Shown here piece after piece: positions 8,007-16,526 of a stretch of DNA of 64,000 nt. Where the stretch lies: positions 1-64,000 of the forward strand of contig BJHQ01000011.1 in the NCBI GenBank assembly GCA_014193115.1, written 5' to 3'. The DNA comes from Planctomycetota bacterium (GTDB lineage: Bacteria; Planctomycetota; UBA11346). A model generated the notes under the pieces. It was not told the origin of the DNA. It saw only the letters and a list, made by a program, of their open reading frames with translations, and did no database searches. The translations under genes and the position numbers were made by a program. Every line of letters starts with the position of its first letter. Within the stretch, counting starts at the first letter, position 1.

Positions 8007-11000
8007 ATGAACCGATCGCTGGTCTGCCTGTTCGCCGTGGCCCTGGCGGTCGCCGCCGACGAAGCCGCCGCCATCCTGCCCACACCGCTCGGCCAACCCG
8101 GATTGGTGGTGCTGATCGGACTGGCCGATCCCACGTTGCCCGGCGCCGTGGCCGACCGCTCCGGAGTCGCTCTGACCTTGGCCTGTCTCGACCGCGACCA
8201 GGCGATTGTCGACGCCACCCGCGTCGCCAGCGGCAAACGACTCGGCCGGATTTCTGCCGAGATCCTGCCTGGCGAGCGTCTGCCGTTTCTCGACCACGCC
8301 GCCAACCTGGTCGCGCTCGACGCTGCGTGCGGCATCAGTGCGGCCGAGGCCAAGCGGATCGTCGCTCCGGGTGGCACCCTGGCGATCCGCACCGCCGGAA
8401 CCTGGACCCGTGCGGCCCAGCCCTGGCCCGCCGGTTACGACGACTGGACCCACGCCAGCAAAGGCGTCGACGGCAATCCCGCGGTGTACGACAGCGAGGC
8501 CAGCCAATCCGAGGCGCTGCACTGGCTGGCCGACCGGCCGCGCGGGCTGGGCAGCTATACGGCGCGGCTTGGCGCCGGCCGGTTCCTGCATCTGACCGAC
8601 AGCTATATCGGCACCACCAATCCCCAGCCGAAATCCAATGATGAATTCGGTCTGCGACGCATCGCCGGTGTGGTCGCGGTGGCCCGCGACGCGTTCAACG
8701 GCGTGACCCTGTGGGAGCGGTTGCTGCCCGGCGAAGGCCGCGCCCAGCCGGTGATCGACGGCGACCGGATCTGGATCGCCACCGGCGGCGTGCTGCGCTG
8801 GATCGACGCCGCCACCGGCGCCACCCGCAAGGAACTGCCCGAGGCCGGCACGGTCCTCGACGTCGGGGTCTCTGGCCGGGTCCTGCTGGTCCAAGCCGCC
8901 GAGGGGCTGCGGGCGTTCTCCGCCGACGATGGCACTCCGATGTGGCAGTCGGCGCTGGCCTTGCCCAGCGGGTATGTCAGCAAGTTTCCCAAGGCCAATT
9001 TCACCGTCGCCAGCAGATACGATGTGGTGGTGGCCGGCGCCGGTCTGGTCTTTGCCGTGGTCGATACTGATCCTGATCCCAAGGTCCAATCGCTGGCCCT
9101 GCTCGCCCTCGACATCGCCACCGGAGCGGAACGCTGGCGTCAAACCGATGCGGAATTGGGAGGCAACGCCTGGCCGCTGCTGGTAGCCAATGGCGTCCTG
9201 GTGGTGACCAGCGGCCATGGCGTGGTGGCGATTGATGCCGCCACCGGCAAGCGGATGTGGGCGACCTGGAATGCTGCGACCTGGAGCCTGCCCAAGGACG
9301 GCGGCTGGGCCCGCCAAGGCATGCCGCCGGCCTCAGTCTGGGAACGTCCGACCGCAGACCTCGCTTCAGGCAAGATCACGGTCGACCCGAAACGCGGCGC
9401 CATTGTCCACGACGCGGCCGGCGCCGAGGTCGAACTCGGCGCGCAGATCGCCGCCTGGCCGGTGGATGACGGTCTGATCCTGCGCACCGCCAAGGGCCTG
9501 AGCCGCATCGGTAAAGACGGGAAGACCCTGTGGAAGACCGATTTTCCCGGCGATGCCAAACGGACCAACGCCCATCCCAAGGCGGCCTGGCTGCTGGTCG
9601 CCGATGGCGCGGTGTTCACGGTCGGGATCGGCGAAACGGCAAGCAAGACGCCTGACCCGGTGGCCGCCTTCGATCTCGCCACCGGCGCCAAGCGCTGGAG
9701 CAGTACCGTCGCCAACCGGTCGCCGGCGCTGCTCTACGTCATCGATGGCGCGGTCCATGCCGTCTCTGACCGCGGCATCACCGCCCTTGAAACCACGACC
9801 GGCGAGCTGCGCTGGCAGAGCCGTCCGCCGGGCAAATCGAATCTTCCCGGACAGCGCGGCGGCACGATGGGCAGCCTGGTCGCCCTCGATGGAACGCTGT
9901 GGATCCGCTGCGGCAGCAACCGCAACCCGAAACCGAACAGTGACGATCCGCCGCTCACCGACCTGGAAAAACGCATTCCGGCCAAGGGCTGGGTCGGACT
10001 CGATATGAAAACCGGATCCGGTCGCGACATGATCGGCTTCCCGACGAATGCCAACTGGCTCGGCCGCTGCTATGGCGATGTCGCCTTGGCCGCGATCCCG
10101 GGCGTGGCGCCGCCGCGGCTGCTGTCGTCGGCCATGGAGTTCATCGACCTCGACGGCAGCCCCGATTTTCGCCAACTGCGCTCGACCCGCGGCGTCTGCG
10201 GCACCGGCATCCTGCCCGGCCACGGCAAGTTCTTCGCCCCGCCCACCGCCTGCATGTACTGCTATCCGATGCTGCGCGGCGCCAATGCGATGGGCCCGGC
10301 GCCCAAGACCGACATCGTCATCGCCGACGACCAGCGCCTGACCGCCGGTCCGGCCAAGGATCGTCCGCTGAGCGACCTGCCGGCCGACTGGCCGATGTAT
10401 CGCAAGGACCTGGACCGCGGCAATTGCAGCGAAAAATCCCTCGACCTGACCAACGGCCTGTCTGAACGCTGGGTCGTGGATCTCGGTGGCCGGGCCTGTC
10501 AGCCGATCGCAGCCGGTGGACGGATCATCGCCACCGTGGTCGATCAGGGCACGATCGTCGCCCTCGACCCGGCGAGCGGCGCGGAGCGTTGGCGATATCG
10601 CGCCGGGGCCCGCATCGACAGCGCCCCGACCGCGTGGAAATCCTTGCTGATCTTCGGCGCCCACGATGGCTGCGTCCACGCCGTCGATCTCGCCGACGGG
10701 GCGCTGCGCTGGCGCTTCCGGGCCGAACCGGCGGGCCGCCGGATCGTGGCCTTCGACCAGGTGGAATCCTCGTGGCCAGTGCTCGGCGCTTTGACCGTGC
10801 GCGACGGATCGGTGTTCGCGATGGCCGGCCGGCTGACCCAGACCGACGGCGGACTGCGCCTGTACCGGCTCGATGCCGCCACCGGTGCGGTCCAGGCCAA
10901 GACCGTGCTGACCGGCGTCGGCGGTGAAAAAGCCCGCCAGCGCCCGATCCCATGGTATGAGCCGGTCGACCACATGCCCAACAACCTGCTGCTGCCATCC

Positions 11001-11687
11001 CAGGGTTTGCTCCGCATCGAGGACCATTTCGTGTGCTGGTACATTGATCCGGGCACTCTGGCCCTGCGCGACGCCCCTGGCCCGGACCGCCTGCGTTACC
11101 GCGGCTTCGGCCGGATCACCCAGGGCTACATCATGGCCGGCAAGGATCCCTACCCGCGCTTCGACGACGGCCTCGAGCCGCGGGTGGTGAGCGAAGCCAC
11201 CGCCAGCGCGCTGCCGAAAGACGCGCCGGTGCCGGTGCGCCTCGAAGCCATCGGCGGCTTCACCAATCCGCGTACGCCGCAAGCCAGCTTCTGGGCTTTT
11301 CCCGACACCACTGGTTGGGGCGTCTGCGCCCGCCGGATGCCGCCGATCGAATTGCGCGACAAGCCGATCGATCCGCACTGCATGCTCTTCGCCCAGCGCT
11401 ACGACCAACCCGATCTGACGGCAGCCGAACTGCCCTGGCCGGTGCAGAAAATCGACCTGGATCCCCGGGCGCTGCTCATTGCCGGCGACACGGTGGTTGT
11501 TGCTGGCGGGCTGCCCTATGCCGAGGAGCACACCAGCGGAAAAATCGTCTGCCTTGGACTGCTGGACGGAAAGGAGCGGGCCAAGGCTGACCTGAGCGCC
11601 GGCGTGGTCTTCGACGGCTGCTGCGTCAGCGACGGTGCTTTGATCGTCGCCACCCGCGATGGCAAGGTGCGCCGGCTGGGAAAGTGA
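8007..11687 (+). CDS. Giant secreted PQQ-type beta-propeller protein with methyltransferase-like N-terminus
   Basis: A 1226-residue exported protein. The ATG at 8007 opens a signal peptide (MNRSLVCLFAVALAVAADEA); an ATG at 7995 would add four residues. Residues about 40-130 resemble the end of a class I SAM-methyltransferase fold (LPFLDHAANLVALDA, IVAPGGTLAI), a known lead-in to these proteins in PVC bacteria, but no SAM-binding GxGxG is visible. The rest is a series of PQQ-like beta-propeller repeats: ALDIATGAERW, AIDAATGKRMW, AFDLATGAKRW, ALDPASGAERW. ACMYCYPMLRGANA near residue 750 is a conserved feature of the family. Probably periplasmic; whether PQQ is bound cannot be told. Confidence 0.82.
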   Translation: MNRSLVCLFAVALAVAADEAAAILPTPLGQPGLVVLIGLADPTLPGAVADRSGVALTLACLDRDQAIVDATRVASGKRLGRISAEILPGERLPFLDHAANLVALDAACGISAAEAKRIVAPGGTLAIRTAGTWTRAAQPWPAGYDDWTHASKGVDGNPAVYDSEASQSEALHWLADRPRGLGSYTARLGAGRFLHLTDSYIGTTNPQPKSNDEFGLRRIAGVVAVARDAFNGVTLWERLLPGEGRAQPVIDGDRIWIATGGVLRWIDAATGATRKELPEAGTVLDVGVSGRVLLVQAAEGLRAFSADDGTPMWQSALALPSGYVSKFPKANFTVASRYDVVVAGAGLVFAVVDTDPDPKVQSLALLALDIATGAERWRQTDAELGGNAWPLLVANGVLVVTSGHGVVAIDAATGKRMWATWNAATWSLPKDGGWARQGMPPASVWERPTADLASGKITVDPKRGAIVHDAAGAEVELGAQIAAWPVDDGLILRTAKGLSRIGKDGKTLWKTDFPGDAKRTNAHPKAAWLLVADGAVFTVGIGETASKTPDPVAAFDLATGAKRWSSTVANRSPALLYVIDGAVHAVSDRGITALETTTGELRWQSRPPGKSNLPGQRGGTMGSLVALDGTLWIRCGSNRNPKPNSDDPPLTDLEKRIPAKGWVGLDMKTGSGRDMIGFPTNANWLGRCYGDVALAAIPGVAPPRLLSSAMEFIDLDGSPDFRQLRSTRGVCGTGILPGHGKFFAPPTACMYCYPMLRGANAMGPAPKTDIVIADDQRLTAGPAKDRPLSDLPADWPMYRKDLDRGNCSEKSLDLTNGLSERWVVDLGGRACQPIAAGGRIIATVVDQGTIVALDPASGAERWRYRAGARIDSAPTAWKSLLIFGAHDGCVHAVDLADGALRWRFRAEPAGRRIVAFDQVESSWPVLGALTVRDGSVFAMAGRLTQTDGGLRLYRLDAATGAVQAKTVLTGVGGEKARQRPIPWYEPVDHMPNNLLLPSQGLLRIEDHFVCWYIDPGTLALRDAPGPDRLRYRGFGRITQGYIMAGKDPYPRFDDGLEPRVVSEATASALPKDAPVPVRLEAIGGFTNPRTPQASFWAFPDTTGWGVCARRMPPIELRDKPIDPHCMLFAQRYDQPDLTAAELPWPVQKIDLDPRALLIAGDTVVVAGGLPYAEEHTSGKIVCLGLLDGKERAKADLSAGVVFDGCCVSDGALIVATRDGKVRRLGK

Positions 11688-11706
11688 ACTGGCCGGTTCC
11701 GCCCGG

Positions 11707-13020
11707 TCAGCCTGCGAGTTCCTCCAAAGGCGTATCGGCGTCATGGTACTTGGTCGCGGTGGATCCCATCCGCTGCATCAACGACAGATACAGACGGTTG
11801 AGCTGGCGCTTCCCGCTCTTCGTGTAATCAATCGCACGGCCGGAACGGACTGTCCCTGAACCGCCGCCGAAGAGCAGCACTGGCAGATTCTCGTGATCGT
11901 GGCTGCCGGTACGCATGCCGCTGGTGTACAGCACCAGGCTGTGGTCGAGCAGCGTGCCGTCGCCCTCCTGGATGTCTTTCAGGCGCTGGATGAACCGTGC
12001 CAGATGGACGTTGCGCAGCCTGGTGATCTCACTGAGCACTTTCTTGTTTTTCACCGGGTCGTGGCTGACCTCGTGGTAGGTCCCCGACCCAGGCACGAAT
12101 GGATTGTAGTTCACGATGCTGCGGGCGTGTTCGAACAGGAAGCTGACCACCCGGGTCCGGTCGAGGCGCATGGCCATGACGGCTACGTCGAGCAGCATGT
12201 CCCACCGTTCGGTGATGTTCGGCGTCGGTGCTGGTGCAACACCGAGATCTGTCGCTGGCGGTGGAACCCAGGCGCCGGCGGGCCGGGGACCGTCGATCCG
12301 GCTCAGCCGACGTTCGATATCGCGCACAGAATCCTGGTACTCGGTCAACCGCTGGCGGTCTTCGCTGCTGATCGAGCCCATCATCCGGGCGGCATCGGAT
12401 CGCACCGCGTCCAAGATGCTGGCGTCGTCGGCGATCCGGCTGGTTTCGAACACCCGGGTGAAGGCCAGACGCGGATCGCAGATCGGTGGTATCGATGACG
12501 TCGCGGTCTTCCACGAGACCCGGCTGCCATAGAGCATGCTCCAATCGACGCTGTTTCCGCTCCCTGAAACGCCGTTGTGCGGTGATTCCGCCAGCATCAC
12601 CAGGCTGTCCACCGCAGTCGGCTGCGTTGCGGCGACCAACTGGTCAAAGGTCGGCGCCATGCGCAGGTCAGTGGTGGATTGCTTGGTATGGACCCCGCAG
12701 AAAATCGCCGGTTCAAGCGTGAAATGCACGCAAACGGGCGGCCCAGGATTGATGAATCGTTCATGGCGCAAACCGTCGATCAGCAGAAGGTGCTCGCGCA
12801 GTTGAGCAAACGGTTCCAGGGAATAGCCGAGTTCCATGCCTGCGCCGGTGCCTTTGACCCACCAATCCTCAGGGATCATGCCATTCGAGAATGCCGTCGC
12901 GACCAGCCGGGTCGGCGGACGAGCGATCCCCGCGGGCTCGCCAGCGGTCAGCGATTCGAGCCAGGGCAGGGCCAGCAGGACTCCGGTCCCATGGAGGAAA
13001 TGACGTCGGGTGATGGCCAT
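11707..13020 (-). CDS. DUF1552 family protein, twin-arginine-like signal
   Basis: A 437-residue member of the DUF1552 family. The start MAITRRHFLHGTGVLLALPW gives a Tat-like RR motif and hydrophobic stretch, and AGGAA lies upstream of the ATG. Family features are LVATAFSNGMIPEDWW, HFTLEPAIFCG, PTFDQLVA, SVDWSMLY and near the end LLFGGGSGTVRSGRAIDY. DUF1552 proteins are almost always encoded beside DUF1592-type cytochrome proteins in Planctomycetota, Verrucomicrobiota and Myxococcota; function unknown, distantly related to the sulfatase/alkaline phosphatase-like DUF1501 group. It lies 26 bp downstream of its cytochrome partner and is surely in the same transcript. Confidence 0.9.
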   Translation of the reverse strand: MAITRRHFLHGTGVLLALPWLESLTAGEPAGIARPPTRLVATAFSNGMIPEDWWVKGTGAGMELGYSLEPFAQLREHLLLIDGLRHERFINPGPPVCVHFTLEPAIFCGVHTKQSTTDLRMAPTFDQLVAATQPTAVDSLVMLAESPHNGVSGSGNSVDWSMLYGSRVSWKTATSSIPPICDPRLAFTRVFETSRIADDASILDAVRSDAARMMGSISSEDRQRLTEYQDSVRDIERRLSRIDGPRPAGAWVPPPATDLGVAPAPTPNITERWDMLLDVAVMAMRLDRTRVVSFLFEHARSIVNYNPFVPGSGTYHEVSHDPVKNKKVLSEITRLRNVHLARFIQRLKDIQEGDGTLLDHSLVLYTSGMRTGSHDHENLPVLLFGGGSGTVRSGRAIDYTKSGKRQLNRLYLSLMQRMGSTATKYHDADTPLEELAG

Positions 13021-13046
13021 GTGATCGTTCCTGAGGCGCGGTTCAG

Positions 13047-15539
13047 TCAGTGGGCAGTGAAAGCCGTGCCACGGCGTTGGCGGAAGGCGGTGCTCTGGAC
13101 CAGGGTCTCGACCATCGGCCACAATCGGCCCTCAGCGGCGGTACTGGTTTTGATCATGGCATCGATCAGATGCTGGTCGCCTGCGGAGATCGTTCGGCCC
13201 AGGGCATAACCGGCGAGTTTGCGGGCGAACTGGGAGATGAAGCGCTGCTGCTGCCCAGCGAGCCAGCCGCGCAGGGCTTCAAACCCCGCGATGGTGGTGC
13301 CGTCTTCGAACGTGCCGGCGACATCCAATGGTTGTCCGTTGATGTCGCGATTGCGGAACTGTCCGATCACATCGAAGCATTCCAGAGGGAAACCGATGGG
13401 ATCGATGTGCTGATGGCAGGCGGCGCAGCTCGGATCCCGGCGGTGGCGTTCGAAGCGTTGCTTCAATGAGATCGGCTTGGTGCCGGCCTCGACCTTGTCG
13501 TCGCTGGGCAGCAGTCCGGCGTCGGCTGGCGGCGGAGGCAGTTTCCGCCCGAGGATGTCCTGGAGCAGCCAGGAGCCGCGTTTGACCGGACTGGTGCGCA
13601 GCGCGTAGCTGGTACGCACCAGGATCGCTCCCTGGCCGAGGATTCCGCCCCGGTTCTTGGCGCCTTCGACCCGGCGCAGTACGTTCATCTCAATTCCGGG
13701 GACTCCGTAATGACGGGCAAGATCCCAATCGAGATAGGTCCAGTCGCCGCTGAGCAGATCGCTGATCCTGCCATTGTTACGCACGATATCCGCGATGGTC
13801 TGGCGCGTTTCGGCCAGGAACCGTTGGGCCAAGGAGGGGGTGAATTGCTTGAACCGACCTTGATCTGGCGGGTCGGCATCAACGAATCCGTCGAGGCCCA
13901 GCCACACCAAGGCGAAGCCGTCGACCAGTCCGTGCACCGCCGCCGGGTCGGCGAGCAGGCGGCGGGTCTGGGCGGTCAGCACCTCGTCGCGGACGAGGCT
14001 TCCATCCGCCGCAGCAGCGGCGAGTTCCGTGTCGGGTGGCGCGCAGCACAGGGTGTAGCTCAGGCGCTGGGCGAGGTCCCGCGCGGTCACTGGCGCATAG
14101 CGTCCCTCCGGGATCGTTTCGCTGTGATACCAGAACTCCGGCGAAGCGAGCACCCGCACCACCACCAGACGCAGTGCCGCAGGGTGGTCGAGCTTGGCGG
14201 AACGGGAGCGGTCATAGAGGCTGAACAACGCCTCGCGCTCGCCATCGGCCAAGGGGCGGCGCCAAGCGTTGGCAGCAAAGGTGGCCAGCCATGCGCGCTG
14301 CGCCGGTTCAGCGGCGACCCGGGCCGAAGAGCGCGCAGCAAGCATCTCCGGGGTCACCTTCATCCAGGCATGGCGGCGGATCGGTTCGCTCGCCGAATTG
14401 AAAGCGATATCTTCGAGTGCCAGGTCCGACAGCAGGCGAAGCTCGGTGAACTGGTCAGGCAGGAGCAGGGCGCTGATCTCGGCGTAGACCGGGCGCCACG
14501 CTGGTTTCTGAGAGACATCGTGACTTTTCGACCACCCAGCGATCTCTCGGTGCCGGCGGATCATGCCGATATCAAGCAGATCCTTGAGCGCTGGCGGGTG
14601 GGATTTATTGTCGCGGATCAGGTTCGGAGTGTCGAGCACCACCGACCAGGCCCGCAGCCGTGCCTGACGTTCAGCGGCAGTCAGTTTTGGATCGACCGCA
14701 GCATCAAACAGCGCCCGGACCTTCGGCCAATTGCTCCCCAGCGAGTCGGCGTTGGGCACGCGGTCGCTGAGGAGTATATCGAACGCTTGGATCCGTTCTG
14801 GCGTCAGGTGGTAGCGGGCGGACATGCCGGCCAGGTCGCCGCCGGCACGCAGTTCGACCACGGCCTCGCCGAGCCGGGCTATGAGGTCGGCATGCCACTC
14901 TCCGCGCCGCAAACCGAGGAATTGCTCGATGCACGTGGTCAGGCCACCAGCCGAGCAGTCAGTCTGGACGAACGTCAGTCCAGCCGCACCGACCACCAGA
15001 CGATTGGCCACGTACCGGGCCACCGCCACCATGCCTTCGATCTGCTCGGGGGGCGTCGCCTGGATGCTGCCGATGCCGGCGAAACCTTCGCCGCCTCGCG
15101 CTTCCTTGGGCATGAGCTGGACGACCTCCGGGAACTCGACTCCAGTCAGTGCGTGCAGCGATCCGATCAGCTCATGGCTGGTCAATCGACGCAGCGCCGC
15201 CGACCCAGGATCCCGCACGTCGACCGCCGCCGCCAACTTGGCCTCGATCCAGGTGCGCAGCTGATCCGATCCCAACGGATCCAGCCGCGGGCGCTTGGAT
15301 GGCGGCATGTCCCCGGTGATTACCGCCTGCCCGACCTTTCCCCAGATGTCAAGGTTTTTTGCAGCGCTCTGGGTTTGCAGCGACACCAGATCGAGCCCGG
15401 CCTTGGGTTGGTCGCGGCCATGGCACTCGACGCAGTGCTTGGCGAGCAGGTCGTTGATCGCTGCCGGGACGACCTCGCCGGCGGCCAGCGGCGCCGACGC
15501 CATCAGCGCGAGAACCAGCTGGACGGATCGGTTCTGCAT
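13047..15539 (-). CDS. Multi-domain c-type cytochrome protein (DUF1587/1592/1588/1585)
   Basis: An 830-residue exported protein. A signal peptide (MQNRSVQLVLALMASAPLAA) is followed by a cytochrome c motif HCVECH with Cys36, Cys39 and His40. Then come the planctomycete-type domains in the usual order: DUF1587 (RRLTSHELIGSLHALTG), DUF1592 region (QRLSYTLCCAPPDTELAAAA), DUF1588 (SPVKRGSWLLQDILG, PPPPADA, and a second heme-like CAACH), and DUF1585 at the C-terminus (FARKLAGYALGRTI). It is a presumed periplasmic electron-transfer or redox protein working with the DUF1552 partner. An AraC regulator is divergently encoded 55 bp away. Confidence 0.92.
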   Translation of the reverse strand: MQNRSVQLVLALMASAPLAAGEVVPAAINDLLAKHCVECHGRDQPKAGLDLVSLQTQSAAKNLDIWGKVGQAVITGDMPPSKRPRLDPLGSDQLRTWIEAKLAAAVDVRDPGSAALRRLTSHELIGSLHALTGVEFPEVVQLMPKEARGGEGFAGIGSIQATPPEQIEGMVAVARYVANRLVVGAAGLTFVQTDCSAGGLTTCIEQFLGLRRGEWHADLIARLGEAVVELRAGGDLAGMSARYHLTPERIQAFDILLSDRVPNADSLGSNWPKVRALFDAAVDPKLTAAERQARLRAWSVVLDTPNLIRDNKSHPPALKDLLDIGMIRRHREIAGWSKSHDVSQKPAWRPVYAEISALLLPDQFTELRLLSDLALEDIAFNSASEPIRRHAWMKVTPEMLAARSSARVAAEPAQRAWLATFAANAWRRPLADGEREALFSLYDRSRSAKLDHPAALRLVVVRVLASPEFWYHSETIPEGRYAPVTARDLAQRLSYTLCCAPPDTELAAAAADGSLVRDEVLTAQTRRLLADPAAVHGLVDGFALVWLGLDGFVDADPPDQGRFKQFTPSLAQRFLAETRQTIADIVRNNGRISDLLSGDWTYLDWDLARHYGVPGIEMNVLRRVEGAKNRGGILGQGAILVRTSYALRTSPVKRGSWLLQDILGRKLPPPPADAGLLPSDDKVEAGTKPISLKQRFERHRRDPSCAACHQHIDPIGFPLECFDVIGQFRNRDINGQPLDVAGTFEDGTTIAGFEALRGWLAGQQQRFISQFARKLAGYALGRTISAGDQHLIDAMIKTSTAAEGRLWPMVETLVQSTAFRQRRGTAFTAH

Positions 15540-15594
15540 GCTGGCAGTGTAGCGCATTTGCATCCAGGCAGCATCAGGACAGTCTGACTCTCGT

Positions 15595-16431
15595 ATGGAC
15601 GATTTCGCCATTCCCTTGGTGCTCCATGCGCGGCGATTGCCCAGCCCCTGCCCGGTCGCCCATGTCGGGCATATCGCGGCCAAAACCGAATGGATCGACC
15701 GGATCTTCAAGGGCGTGAATTTCTCGATCATCCTGAGCGGACACGGAAGTTTCCGTCATCCTGGGGGAACCGAACGAGTCCAGGCGCCATGCGTACTGAC
15801 CCAGTGGCCAGGCGCCCGGCTGACCTATGGGCCGTCGCCGGGCACGACCTGGCATGAAATCTATGTCTGCTTCGAGCCGGCCCGCCTGCCCTATTTGCGC
15901 GCCCACGGGTTGATGCCGGTTGATTCGCCGTGGTGGCCGCTGGCGGAGATGGTGTGGGTCAATCGTCTGGTCGACGAAGTGCTGTTGCTGGCGCGCAGCG
16001 AGCAACGCCAGGTCGAGCGCTGGGACTCGGTCTGCCTGCGCCTTGCACAGGAACTGCAACTGGCACGTCGCGGTCCAGACCTGTCCGTCTCGCGGGCTGC
16101 GATCCATCGCCTGCGCTGTCTGGTCGAAGCGCGCTATCGAGAGGAAATTGATGTGTACGCGCTGGCAGACCAAGCAGGGCTTTCAGCCAGCCAATTCCGT
16201 CGGCTGTGGCTCAAAGAGGTCGGCATGCCGCCGCACCGCTACATGACCCGCCTACGACTGGAATCCGCCAGCCTTCATCTGGTGGAAAGCGATGATCCGA
16301 TCGGAGTGGTGGCCACAGCCAACGGCTTTCCCGATCAGCTCTATTTCACCCGGTGCTTCCGCAAGCGATTCCAGGTCAATCCGTCAGAGTACCGGGCCAG
16401 GAACCGGCCTGGACGCAGCGAAGCCGTGTGA
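15595..16431 (+). CDS. AraC-family transcriptional regulator
   Basis: A 278-residue regulator. The N-terminal half (about 1-140) is a cupin-like sensor region with FSIILSGHGSFRH and GPSPGTTWHEIYV, typical of AraC proteins that bind small ligands, often sugars. The C-terminal part has the two helix-turn-helix motifs: VYALADQAGLSASQFRRLW and IGVVATANGFPDQLYFTRCF. It is divergent from the cytochrome/DUF1552 operon with a 55-bp shared control region, and 95 bp before a TonB-dependent receptor on its own strand. It is a likely regulator of one or both. Confidence 0.9.
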   Translation: MDDFAIPLVLHARRLPSPCPVAHVGHIAAKTEWIDRIFKGVNFSIILSGHGSFRHPGGTERVQAPCVLTQWPGARLTYGPSPGTTWHEIYVCFEPARLPYLRAHGLMPVDSPWWPLAEMVWVNRLVDEVLLLARSEQRQVERWDSVCLRLAQELQLARRGPDLSVSRAAIHRLRCLVEARYREEIDVYALADQAGLSASQFRRLWLKEVGMPPHRYMTRLRLESASLHLVESDDPIGVVATANGFPDQLYFTRCFRKRFQVNPSEYRARNRPGRSEAV

Positions 16432-16526
16432 GCCGGACGCAGTCCAACACTGTCGATCCGAGCGACAGGTTCCGCCAAGCTGAAAATTGAATCGACAGAA
16501 TCAGGGATCGCGACCAAATCCGGCAG

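Noticed and set aside
7767..9317. 516-codon minus-strand frame overlapping the peroxidase-propeller space
   Set aside because: Composed of G, Q, R and H stretches typical of antisense reading, and it runs against the PQQ gene start.
9366..11744. 792-codon open frame on the minus strand opposite the PQQ propeller gene
   Set aside because: High GC leaves long antisense frames. It has no domain, no signal and is exactly opposite a well-supported gene.
13710..15587. 625-codon plus-strand frame opposite the cytochrome/DUF1592 gene
   Set aside because: Shadow of the real gene: composition is His/Arg/Gln-rich and no family motif is visible.
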